IMG/VR virus record: IMGVR_UViG_3300011113_000486
Coordinates: 1-31,419 of that record
Length of the DNA: 31,419 nucleotides
From: a virus
Reading direction: 5' to 3' (one strand)
In this document: piece after piece, positions 9,074 through 16,627 of the stretch
Layout of the letters: the number at the start of each line of letters is the position of its first letter
How positions within the stretch are numbered: position 1 is the first letter of the stretch
The notes under the pieces: model-generated
Database searches by the model: none
What the model was told of the DNA's origin: nothing
Seen by the model: only the letters and a program-made list of their open reading frames with translations
Program-made: the position numbers and the translations under genes

Positions 9074-9400
9074 TTAATTAGCGTATATGCTAAATGTAAT
9101 ACCTTGACCAGATGAATTGTTTTTAACTGTAATAGAATCTAATGATGTTGCTTCAACGAAAATTTGTTCATTTGCCTTGAGCACAAATCCTGTATTTGAA
9201 GCGTGGGTTGCTCCGCTGAATGCAACTCTCATTTCAAGTGGACCAATATTTTTGACTAAAGCACCATCATTTAATGTCAAACTACTAGCTCCAGAAACGT
9301 GTGCGTTGGCAGTAGCGAAATTTTCAGCTGTTCCGCTAATGTGTCCGACAGTATATAAAGCAGATGGATTTGTGATTGCGATTCCGAATTTCTTTGGCAT
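9074..9400 (-). CDS. Small beta-rich virion-type protein, first of three related tandem genes (108 aa)
   Basis: I chose the ATG at 9400 because it has a strong Shine-Dalgarno sequence (AGGAGAA) and lies just downstream of a late promoter octamer. A longer in-frame start at 9454 would read back through the terminator hairpin and is rejected. The protein begins MPKKFGIAITNPSALYTVGH and is Ala-, Ser- and Thr-rich with regular beta strands and no cysteines. It heads a three-gene unit of related small proteins. The strong late signals suggest high expression, as for a decoration or fibre component. No function is assigned. Confidence 0.8.
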   Translation of the reverse strand: MPKKFGIAITNPSALYTVGHISGTAENFATANAHVSGASSLTLNDGALVKNIGPLEMRVAFSGATHASNTGFVLKANEQIFVEATSLDSITVKNNSSGQGITFSIYAN

Positions 9401-9417
9401 ATTTTCTCCTGTAATTC

Positions 9418-9425
9418 TATTTATA
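9418..9425 (-). promoter_or_regulatory. T4-type late promoter octamer TATAAATA before the small-protein trio
   Basis: This is an exact TATAAATA on the minus strand. It overlaps the T-run of the preceding terminator and lies 17 bases before the ATG at 9400, with a strong ribosome binding site in between. The terminator-then-promoter order marks the start of a new late unit. Confidence 0.78.
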
Positions 9426-9448
9426 AAAAAACCCACTTTCGTGGGTTT
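9421..9448 (-). terminator. Rho-independent terminator after the TPR glycosyltransferase gene
   Basis: On the minus strand there is an 8-bp perfect stem (AAACCCAC with GTGGGTTT), a GAAA tetraloop and a following T-run. It begins a few bases after the TAA at 9454-9456. It has the same design as the terminator at 4520-4546. Confidence 0.9.
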
Positions 9449-9453
9449 AATCA

Positions 9454-10662
9454 TTACTTACGTTCCTTAAATTTCTTAGGTTTTACTTTTTCCATTTCTT
9501 GAGGAGTTTGCATTTCTTTCATTTGACTCTGAAATGCCATTTCTTGTTTTTTCATTTGTTCTAAAATATGTCCATATTGCTGCATATTGCTTTGAATTCT
9601 AGGAATTTCCGACTTTGGAATTTTATTTTCAATCAACAACTTTCTACAGACATCATAACCAAGCTGAAATTGGCCAGCTGCATGAGCGGTTGCTGCTAAT
9701 TCATCTAAAATTGCATAATTATAAATCATATCTGGAACAAACAAAATATCACTCTGTGGGAAAGGTATCTCTGATGCAGCCTTTGCAAACATATATGCAA
9801 TAGCTGGCATATTAAATTTTGTTCGATATATCTGAGCAATATGATATAATGGTTCTGCACGAATTGGTCGTGAATTATATGCAAGTAGGAACGCCTCCAT
9901 AATTTCACCCCAAGGACGATTTAACATAGCCTTTGCAACGGCAATTCGATAGAGAGAGTAATATACTTCTTCTCCCCATCCACCCTTTTCGGCTCGTCGC
10001 ATGTATGCCTCTATCGCTTTTTCCCATTGTTGCGAATCAAAATATGATTGTCCCAAATAGAACATATAACGAATATTATCTGGTTCGTCTATAAGTGCTT
10101 TTTCTAAAGTTTCTGCATCCTTGGAATATTTCTCAATTGGTGTAATACCAACATTTCTTGCTCCAACAGTACGAGCAACAACTCGGTAATTTCCTTCTAA
10201 TTTTGCAATAATTGGTTGTTCTTTAATACGAGAACGAGCATATTCATGTAGAACTCCCACATATTCCCAATCGGCTTCAAGTTTAAATATTTGATTTCTC
10301 CACCAAGAAAATTCTTCTCTTCCTAGACGAAGAGCATATGAATCTGCTTTATTTCCTGGTGGTAATTTAAACTCACCTTGTAGGTAATCATCAGCATCGA
10401 TCATATAGGCATATTCTGCCTTACCTTTGCAAAGATCTAAAGCTTCAGTTCTTGATTTACCGAAACCTTTCCATTCTCGCTCATGAAGTTCTCCTGGAAT
10501 ACCTTTTTCTGCAAAGAACTTCTTGATAATATCTTGTGTTCCATCAGTAGATCCAGTATCAACAATTACCCAATAATCAATAAGTTTATAGATAGAATTA
10601 AGACACTCAAGAATCACATGAGATTCATTCTTTACAATCATTGCCAATGATAATCGATACAT
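9454..10662 (-). CDS. Family 2-type glycosyltransferase with C-terminal TPR repeats (402 aa)
   Basis: The N-terminal half is a GT-A domain that begins MYRLSLAMIVKNE and has VDTGSTDGT (about 34-42) and the metal-binding DADDY (about 89-93). The second half is helical, with tetratricopeptide-like segments such as IRYMFYLGQSYFDSQQWEKA. The last 40 residues are Met-, Lys- and Gln-rich and basic. This GT2-TPR architecture is frequent in T4-like phages and in bacterial surface-glycan loci. The ATG at 10662 has AAAGGA upstream and an exact TATAAATA 18 bases upstream, so it is likely a late gene. It lies next to virion genes rather than deep in the glycan island, so it may glycosylate a fibre or decoration protein. 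The substrate is unknown. Confidence 0.87.
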   Translation of the reverse strand: MYRLSLAMIVKNESHVILECLNSIYKLIDYWVIVDTGSTDGTQDIIKKFFAEKGIPGELHEREWKGFGKSRTEALDLCKGKAEYAYMIDADDYLQGEFKLPPGNKADSYALRLGREEFSWWRNQIFKLEADWEYVGVLHEYARSRIKEQPIIAKLEGNYRVVARTVGARNVGITPIEKYSKDAETLEKALIDEPDNIRYMFYLGQSYFDSQQWEKAIEAYMRRAEKGGWGEEVYYSLYRIAVAKAMLNRPWGEIMEAFLLAYNSRPIRAEPLYHIAQIYRTKFNMPAIAYMFAKAASEIPFPQSDILFVPDMIYNYAILDELAATAHAAGQFQLGYDVCRKLLIENKIPKSEIPRIQSNMQQYGHILEQMKKQEMAFQSQMKEMQTPQEMEKVKPKKFKERK

Positions 10663-10680
10663 TATATAAATCCTTTATAC

Positions 10681-10688
10681 TATTTATA
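10681..10688 (-). promoter_or_regulatory. T4-type late promoter octamer TATAAATA before the TPR glycosyltransferase gene
   Basis: This is an exact TATAAATA on the minus strand, 18 bases upstream of the ATG at 10662, with AAAGGA in between. It overlaps the stop codon of the deleted epimerase remnant, so the promoter may have been kept through, or created near, that deletion. Confidence 0.65.
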
Positions 10689-10801
10689 ATCGAATATTTG
10701 GGTATTTTTCAACAAAATAATCAATTGTTTTTTTAAAGCCATTTTGCATATTTAATTCAGATCATAAAAAGGCCACTTGAACCAGTAATTAAAACATTCA
10801 T
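10684..10801 (-). pseudogene. Remnant of an SDR sugar epimerase/dehydratase gene with a large internal deletion
   Basis: From the ATG at 10801 the minus strand encodes MNVLITGSSGL, the start of an NAD-binding Rossmann fold with a TGxxG motif, and then stops within a few codons. In another frame, ending at a TAA at 10684-10686, it encodes LNMQNGFKKTIDYF followed by VEKYPNIRL. That looks like the C-terminal helix of the extended SDR family (G-x-K-K-T-I-D-Y-F). Roughly 250 codons between the two ends are missing, and the junction lies near 10750-10770. The remnant sits directly after the dehydrase gene, so the intact ancestor was probably the last gene of the sugar operon. Whether it was a fucose synthase, epimerase or decarboxylase cannot be told. 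Confidence 0.75.
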
Positions 10802-10809
10802 AATTTAAA

Positions 10810-12153
10810 TTAAATTCTTATATTATTTGATTTATCAAAATAGTTAGTCACTACAGTTTCAATATAATCTAATTGTTCATCTGTTATGACTGGACTTGTT
10901 CCTAAGAAGAATGTATCAGTAGTGACCTTAGTTGAAACCGGAAAATCCTTCTTTGCGTTTCCAGAATATACTCCATCATATGCTGGCTGTAGAAGAACAT
11001 TTCCACCAAAATAATTTCTTGTTTGTATCTTATTATCTTCAAGATACATTGTAAAATTATTTCGTTTTAGTTTTATATTATCCCGGATAGTCAATGGAAA
11101 TGCAAACCATGATGGATCGGACTTTTCTGTTGCCTTTGGTAAATAAAATATTTTATCATATTTTGAAAAAATTGAAAAAAGACGATTAAAGTTTTTTTTA
11201 CGAATTTCAATAATCTTATCAAGTTTTTTAAGTTGCACTAATCCAATACATGCTTGCATTTCGATTGGTTTTAGATTGTAACCAATTTCTTCGTACACAT
11301 ACTTGTGATCAAAAATTTCATCAGGAAATGATGGAAGCCAATTACTAAATCTTTTTTTGCACATCCCATCTTTTAAACATGACGCACCCTTACCTGAGCA
11401 ATAACAACCCCTACCCCATTCTCTTAGGCTTTTTATTACTGTCTCTTGTTCGTCTGTTTTACAAGCAACAAATCCACCTTCACCCATTGTAATATGATGT
11501 GCTGGATAAAAAGAACAAGATGAAAATTGACCAAATGAACCTAAATATTTTCCATCATATTTACTGCCAAGTGCATCACAACAATCTTCCAATAGAATGA
11601 GATTATATCTATCTACAATCTCCATTAAGCGATCCATATTTGGTGGATTACCTAGAACATGCGCGAAAATAAGAACTTTAGCACCTTGTTTTGCTGCTTC
11701 TTCTACTTGATCAAGATTTAAATTAAGTGTTTCAATATCAATATCAACAAATACTGGAGTAAATCCATTTTGTAAAATCGGATTAATTGTTGTTGGAAAT
11801 CCGGCTGCTGGTGTTATTATTTTGGTTCCTTTTGGAAGATTATAAAGTCTTTTTGACTTTAAAGCACTAATCATTAGAAGATTAGCACTTGAACCACTAT
11901 TTATTAAAGCACCATATTCTTTACCTAGATAAGATTTAAATTGTCTTTCAAATCTAAGACCATTTTCACCAAGCACCCACCATCCATTTAAAATTGATTC
12001 AATAGCAGCAAAATATTCATCACCATCAAAAAAATCACCAGAGTATTGGACATAATCTTTTCCAGCAATCCATTGCTTTTTTTGGTTTATTTTATGCTGT
12101 ATTAATTCTTCAATTTTAGATTTAATTAAATCATTATTTGTTATTTGTATCAT
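10810..12153 (-). CDS. rfbH: RfbH/E1-type PLP-dependent sugar 3-dehydrase with Fe-S motif (447 aa)
   Basis: This is a DegT/DnrJ/EryC1/StrS-fold protein of the size of CDP-4-keto-6-deoxyglucose-3-dehydrase (E1, about 437 aa). The motif SFYPAHHITMGEGG puts His at residue 220, where aminotransferases of this fold carry the PLP-binding Lys. That swap defines the dehydrases. The cysteine set C250-x-C252, C259 and C265 in the WGRGCYC ... MCKKRF region matches the [2Fe-2S] site of E1. Members remove the 3-hydroxyl of an NDP-4-keto-6-deoxyhexose, using electrons from a reductase (E3), on the way to 3,6-dideoxy sugars. No E3 gene is seen here. The start overlaps the upstream SDR gene by 20 bases. The base attached to the sugar (CDP or dTDP) is not settled. 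Confidence 0.88.
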   Translation of the reverse strand: MIQITNNDLIKSKIEELIQHKINQKKQWIAGKDYVQYSGDFFDGDEYFAAIESILNGWWVLGENGLRFERQFKSYLGKEYGALINSGSSANLLMISALKSKRLYNLPKGTKIITPAAGFPTTINPILQNGFTPVFVDIDIETLNLNLDQVEEAAKQGAKVLIFAHVLGNPPNMDRLMEIVDRYNLILLEDCCDALGSKYDGKYLGSFGQFSSCSFYPAHHITMGEGGFVACKTDEQETVIKSLREWGRGCYCSGKGASCLKDGMCKKRFSNWLPSFPDEIFDHKYVYEEIGYNLKPIEMQACIGLVQLKKLDKIIEIRKKNFNRLFSIFSKYDKIFYLPKATEKSDPSWFAFPLTIRDNIKLKRNNFTMYLEDNKIQTRNYFGGNVLLQPAYDGVYSGNAKKDFPVSTKVTTDTFFLGTSPVITDEQLDYIETVVTNYFDKSNNIRI

Positions 12154-12925
12154 AATTTATATCTTTCAGCTTATTATATGTATTTATTATACCAAAATCA
12201 AGACCTTGTTCGTGGATATCTGTTCCATGTGAATTTCCACAATAAAACTCTAATTCTTTATTATTTTGTATAATAATTGGAACCTTATAATCAGCTAAAC
12301 AATTTATTTTTTCTGCTATTGACTTTAATGTATATTTATTTTCATAACAACAATTAATGTTTTTTGGTCCTTCATTATTAATATAAAAGTCAACGAGAGA
12401 TATTAGATCTTGCATATAATAAAAATCCATAATTTTATTATTATGAATAATCATTGCATCTTTTTTAATATAACGTAAAATATTAGATTTAATAAATCTT
12501 GTTTCTAATTCATTATGATCAAATACACCAAATATACGTAAATTATACCAATCATGAATATTATTAATTATTTCATTAATAGCATTTTTACTTATACCAT
12601 ATGGTGTGTTATTTTGAAATATTTCTGCACCAGAACCAAATGTTATTAATTTTTTAAATGAATTTTTATTATCATTTAAATTATAAATCATTTTAAGATT
12701 TTGATAAACGGTATCTTTATTGTCTGTTTTTAATCTACTACCACCAATCACGGCGGTGTGGATTACAACATCAAAAAACTTATTTTCAAAAAATTCTTTA
12801 GTTGATGAAGAATCGGTTAGATCAAATTCATTTCTTGTGACATTTAAAATATTATATTTAATAATTAAATTATTTTTTATACTTTGTGCGATATATCCAT
12901 TGCCACCAGTTATCAAAATATTCAT
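12134..12925 (-). CDS. Short NAD(P)-dependent sugar epimerase/reductase, SDR family (263 aa)
   Basis: A Rossmann start (MNILITGGNGYIAQ, G7-x-x-G10-x-x-A13) and a Y109-x-x-x-K113 catalytic pair in YGISKN mark an SDR. It is shorter than typical extended SDRs (about 310 aa) and has a reduced C-terminal substrate domain, as in some 4-keto reductases. AGGAAAA precedes the ATG at 12925, and the start overlaps the TAA of the methyltransferase gene. Placed next to the 3-dehydrase and the ThDP enzyme, it could reduce the 4-keto sugar or the added branch carbonyl. The substrate is inferred. Confidence 0.83.
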   Translation of the reverse strand: MNILITGGNGYIAQSIKNNLIIKYNILNVTRNEFDLTDSSSTKEFFENKFFDVVIHTAVIGGSRLKTDNKDTVYQNLKMIYNLNDNKNSFKKLITFGSGAEIFQNNTPYGISKNAINEIINNIHDWYNLRIFGVFDHNELETRFIKSNILRYIKKDAMIIHNNKIMDFYYMQDLISLVDFYINNEGPKNINCCYENKYTLKSIAEKINCLADYKVPIIIQNNKELEFYCGNSHGTDIHEQGLDFGIINTYNKLKDINYDTNNK

Positions 12926-13680
12926 TATTTTTTCCTGAAGACTGCGATATAGTTAATTTGATTTGGGTCAAGTACTATTTCTAATAATTCAAAATTATCG
13001 TTTACATCTTTATTTTGCTTATCATTCAAGAAACTTGAATATAGAATATTTGTTTTTTCTGCTAATAGCAACTCTTCACCCAATAACGAATTATCATATT
13101 TATACCAACCTCTTGATTTTAGAGAATTTTGTATATCTTCCATAAAATATAAACCGTCTTTCTCCAATAGATCTATTGATTGCCATAAGCTAATCATCAT
13201 ATGATTTGGCCAATGGCTTCCATCTTCTATTATAAATTTATATTTCACATTTAATTTTTTAATATCAGACCAATCATCAAAATTACCCTGATCTGCATAA
13301 ATAAAATTTATAGATTTATTATTTAACTCTTTTATTTCATCCAATTTATCTGATAAATTATTTCCCCAAAAATTATCAACACAATATAAATTAATATTTT
13401 TGAAATAAGTCATCCACATTTTAGCTGATGCATATGGAAATCGTTTATCACAAACACCAATTTCCAACATATTAAATTGACTTTCTCTGTATGATGACAT
13501 ATATTTATCATAAACTTTTGTATAATGCATACAAAAGTGAGATGGATAATTATTACCCCAAGTTAATGTTTTTTTATCTGCTGTTCCCTTATCTGTTTCG
13601 TAATGATTAGCAATTTCATTTAAATTTTTATCAGCATTATAAAAATTATTTACATTTGATTGTTTTTCAAAAAATTTCAT
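12925..13680 (-). CDS. Class I SAM-dependent sugar O-methyltransferase, MycE/OleY-like (251 aa)
   Basis: The arrangement HYETDKGTADK, then HYTKVYDKYM, FNMLEIGVCD (SAM glycine motif), NLYCVDNF (acidic loop), FIYADQGNFDDW, FIIEDGSHW and DGLYFMEDIQ matches the family of MycE/OleY-type sugar O-methyltransferases and relatives in glycan loci. IEDGSHW carries the metal- and base-type acidic and histidine residues. AAAGGAT precedes the ATG at 13680. In this operon it would O-methylate the nucleotide sugar or its glycoside. The acceptor is not known. Confidence 0.82.
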   Translation of the reverse strand: MKFFEKQSNVNNFYNADKNLNEIANHYETDKGTADKKTLTWGNNYPSHFCMHYTKVYDKYMSSYRESQFNMLEIGVCDKRFPYASAKMWMTYFKNINLYCVDNFWGNNLSDKLDEIKELNNKSINFIYADQGNFDDWSDIKKLNVKYKFIIEDGSHWPNHMMISLWQSIDLLEKDGLYFMEDIQNSLKSRGWYKYDNSLLGEELLLAEKTNILYSSFLNDKQNKDVNDNFELLEIVLDPNQINYIAVFRKK

Positions 13681-13690
13681 TTAATATCCT

Positions 13691-15436
13691 TTATAAATTA
13701 AAAACGTCAGAAATATACATATCAGTCAATTCACCGGGAATAATTTTTCCATTTTTATCTATACCCTTGTGTACTACTTTTGGTTCATGTTTTTCATATG
13801 GGTATGAAAATAATTCACAAATCAATGGTCCATTATAATTAAATACATCATTCAATACGTCATCTATTTGATTATTATTTGTAATTGAAAAATACTTAAT
13901 ACCATATGCATCACTTATTTTTGATAAATTTGGAAAGCTAATTCCGCTATCTGGACCGGAAGCAATCTCTTTTCCATTAAAAAAAGTTTCTTGAGTTATT
14001 TTAATGGACAAATATCCTTCATTATTTATAACAAATATTTTAATAGGAAGATTATGGTGAATTATTGTTTGTAATTCTTGAATATTCATTTGCAAACTTC
14101 CGTCACCTTCCATACAAATAACAGGATTTTTATTATTTGCAAAACAAGCACCAATTGCAGCTGGTAAACCATATCCCATGCTAGCACAACCAACATTAGT
14201 AAAACATATTTGATCTTTTTTCAGATTATATGTTTGTAGTGTAACAACATGTGCTGTACCATCACTTGTTATAATTGGATGCATGTTAGCGTAATTTTTT
14301 AATTTATTAATAAAATAATAAACACTAACATATCCTTTCATTTTTTCGTGTTTTGGATAATAATATATTTGTTGTTTTCTAGTTTCTTTTACAAAACATC
14401 TCCATTCATCAATATTGATTTTATAATCTTCTTTACAAATTGTTTCAATAAAAGTATTTACATCAGCATTTATAGCCAGATCTATTGGAAATTTATGTTT
14501 ATGAATTTCAGACGTATCTATATCTACTTGTATTTTTTTAGAATTTGGAGAAAACCCTTTAAAATTGTATCCAGTCATTTTAACATTTAATCTACTTCCT
14601 AAGATAATTAGTAGATCAGCTTCCTGTACAATTTTATTTGATGTCAATTGCCCTAAAATACCTATTCTACCAGAATATAATTCATATTCATTATCAACTG
14701 AATCAACTCCACTATGAACACCAGTAACTACAGGAATTTTATATTTTTTTATAAAATTATCCAATATTTTTATACTGTTAGATATGCGAATTCCATTACC
14801 AGCAACAATCAATGGTTTTTTAGAATTTTCCAATAATATTTTAAAATTATTTAATATAGATTCATCTATTGTATCAATTTTAATTAATTTTTCATATTTC
14901 TTTAAATCATCAATATCGATTTCAGCACCTTGAAAATCTAAAGGTATATCAATCCAAACTGGGCCTGGTCTACCAGTAATTGCTATTTCATATGCTTTTT
15001 CCAATTCATATAGAATATCTTTTGGATTTTTTAACATTACAGCATATTTTGTCATAGGTTTTACTGAATCGATAATATTGAATTCTTGATCACCAATCTG
15101 GCGACAACCAGTTTCATCTCTAAGTTGATTGGAAGAAACTTGACCTGAAATAAAAATAGCAGGAATGCTATCTAACCAACACCCTAATACACCAGTTAAT
15201 GTATTAGTTCCTCCAGGTCCAGTGGTGACTATTGCAGCACTTAAGTTGTTACTTAATCTAAAATATCCCTCAACAGCCATTGCAGCTGCTTGTTCGTGGT
15301 GTGTGCAAATATATTTTAATTTATTAGATTTACCCAAAGAATCTATAAGATGTATACAACCACCACCAGATACGGTAAATACATGTTTTATTTTTTTATT
15401 TTCTAAAAATTCTATTACTATATCAGATAATTTCAT
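13691..15436 (-). CDS. Acetolactate-synthase-like ThDP-dependent enzyme (581 aa)
   Basis: This is the full three-domain layout of the IlvB family. The N-terminal PYR domain has the cofactor-activating Glu48 in HHEQAAAMAVEGYFR. The middle domain has PLIVAGNGIR. The C-terminal PP domain has E-GDGS (444-447), then NN at 471-472, which binds the diphosphate and Mg. Family members add a two-carbon unit derived from pyruvate to an acceptor. In sugar loci the precedent is YerE, which makes branched-chain yersiniose from a CDP-3,6-dideoxy-4-keto sugar. The dehydrase that makes such a keto sugar is two genes downstream. True acetolactate synthase is the alternative, but no IlvN subunit is present and the neighbours are all sugar genes. 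The start overlaps the HAD gene by 14 bases. Confidence 0.86.
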   Translation of the reverse strand: MKLSDIVIEFLENKKIKHVFTVSGGGCIHLIDSLGKSNKLKYICTHHEQAAAMAVEGYFRLSNNLSAAIVTTGPGGTNTLTGVLGCWLDSIPAIFISGQVSSNQLRDETGCRQIGDQEFNIIDSVKPMTKYAVMLKNPKDILYELEKAYEIAITGRPGPVWIDIPLDFQGAEIDIDDLKKYEKLIKIDTIDESILNNFKILLENSKKPLIVAGNGIRISNSIKILDNFIKKYKIPVVTGVHSGVDSVDNEYELYSGRIGILGQLTSNKIVQEADLLIILGSRLNVKMTGYNFKGFSPNSKKIQVDIDTSEIHKHKFPIDLAINADVNTFIETICKEDYKINIDEWRCFVKETRKQQIYYYPKHEKMKGYVSVYYFINKLKNYANMHPIITSDGTAHVVTLQTYNLKKDQICFTNVGCASMGYGLPAAIGACFANNKNPVICMEGDGSLQMNIQELQTIIHHNLPIKIFVINNEGYLSIKITQETFFNGKEIASGPDSGISFPNLSKISDAYGIKYFSITNNNQIDDVLNDVFNYNGPLICELFSYPYEKHEPKVVHKGIDKNGKIIPGELTDMYISDVFNL

Positions 15437-15821
15437 TTGTAAATTTCTTTAAATCAATCAGGGCTTGAGTCCAATTATGAAATTGGATGGCCTTATCGTC
15501 AATATAACATATACATCTAGGTTTTTCAGCAGTAACTTCAGAAATATATTGTTTGATATTATATTTTTCAAGCCACTCCCATATCAATTGCGTTCCAGTT
15601 TTTCCATTAATTATGGGTCTATCTGCTTTTGCTTTTGCTGTAAATATTACTATCTTATATTTTTGAGATAATAATTTCAGCGATTCAATGGATCCTTCGA
15701 TTGGAGTACCATATATTGTTCCATCATGATATCCATATTCAAAACTATGAATAACTCCATCAAAATCTACTGCTATTATTTTAGATTCGTCTTCCTTAAT
15801 TGTATTTTTATAAGTCATCAT
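15423..15821 (-). CDS. HAD-superfamily phosphatase (132 aa)
   Basis: The HAD motifs are in order: VDFDGVIH (motif I, nucleophile and acid Asp), IFTAKAK (motif II Thr), K in EKPRCICY (motif III) and IDDKA (motif IV). The small size with a minimal cap is typical of phage and glycan-locus HAD proteins. The ATG at 15821 overlaps the TGA of the aldolase gene, and a second ATG at 15818 is equally usable. Placed between an aldolase and a ThDP enzyme, it may remove a phosphate from a sugar-pathway intermediate. A nucleotide 3'-phosphatase-like role cannot be ruled out. Confidence 0.8.
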   Translation of the reverse strand: MMTYKNTIKEDESKIIAVDFDGVIHSFEYGYHDGTIYGTPIEGSIESLKLLSQKYKIVIFTAKAKADRPIINGKTGTQLIWEWLEKYNIKQYISEVTAEKPRCICYIDDKAIQFHNWTQALIDLKKFTNEII

Positions 15822-16615
15822 ATAGCCATTGATTGATTGATTCTATCTTGAATCATTTTAATTCTTTTAATATCTTGATTTGCTAATTTTGTATAAAATT
15901 CATGTTTTGTTTGTAGCCATTCATATTCAAATAATTGACCTTTTGCTAAGGCTTTTGCTAAATTTTTAAGAGCAATGGATGGATCATATATTGCATATCT
16001 TGTCTCAAACTTATCAAGTAAGCCATCAGAATGTAATTTTTTCAGAAATTCTAAAGAATCAATAGATATTGCTCCACCTAAACACAGTTTAAGTCCTTTT
16101 TCTTTAATCTTAGAAAATACTGTTTTTGTCATAGTATATACTTCATCACTATTTACATATGATCTATCTTTTCCCATAGAGGATACTAGATCAACTCTGC
16201 CAATAGTAATTCCATATAATTTATTAACTTCCTGCGTATTTAGCATTTTATCTACATTATTTACAGCAGTTATTGTTTCTACATTAATATTTATATTGAT
16301 ACCAGAAATAACATCTTCTGGAATATAGGTTGTGGATGCTTGAATAAATTTCTTTAATCCAAATTCAGATTCTACCATTGGTGCAACAATGCCTTTAACA
16401 CCAATAACTAGAGAATCTTTAATATCCCTTATAGCTTCGGGTCCGCCAATTTTTAATGTTAATTTTGTATTAGATTGATTACATAATTCTTTAAGACGTA
16501 CAGTTTCATTGAATAATGCACCTTCATCTTCGAAGGATGTTTTTATGCCTATCAAACCATCATTTTCTATTAAGTCTGTAAGTAATTTCACACATTTAAA
16601 TTCTCTACTGTTCAT
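15818..16615 (-). CDS. HpcH/HpaI aldolase / citrate-lyase-beta-like protein (265 aa)
   Basis: The TIM-barrel pattern of the PEP/pyruvate family is visible: GIKTSFEDEGA near the N-terminus, LTLKIGGPEAIRDI, KGIVAPMVES, NINVETITAV (metal-binding Glu) and ITIGRVDLVSS (metal-binding Asp). Members cleave or form C-C bonds with pyruvate or acetyl groups and need Mg or Mn. The last 50 residues are basic and helical. AAAGGAAAT precedes the ATG at 16615. The gene lies just after the RmlB-like gene and before the HAD and ThDP genes. It may supply or use a pyruvate-type unit in the same pathway, but the exact reaction is unknown. Confidence 0.8.
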   Translation of the reverse strand: MNSREFKCVKLLTDLIENDGLIGIKTSFEDEGALFNETVRLKELCNQSNTKLTLKIGGPEAIRDIKDSLVIGVKGIVAPMVESEFGLKKFIQASTTYIPEDVISGINININVETITAVNNVDKMLNTQEVNKLYGITIGRVDLVSSMGKDRSYVNSDEVYTMTKTVFSKIKEKGLKLCLGGAISIDSLEFLKKLHSDGLLDKFETRYAIYDPSIALKNLAKALAKGQLFEYEWLQTKHEFYTKLANQDIKRIKMIQDRINQSMAI

Positions 16616-16627
16616 ATTATATTTCCT

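Noticed and set aside
9401-9454. Longer N-terminus for the small protein at 9074-9400, starting at 9454
   Set aside because: It would translate a perfect terminator hairpin and a late promoter. The ATG at 9400 has a strong ribosome binding site.
14348-14590. Plus-strand ORFs throughout the window, such as this 80-codon frame
   Set aside because: They are antisense shadows of recognised minus-strand genes and have no family motifs or ribosome binding sites.
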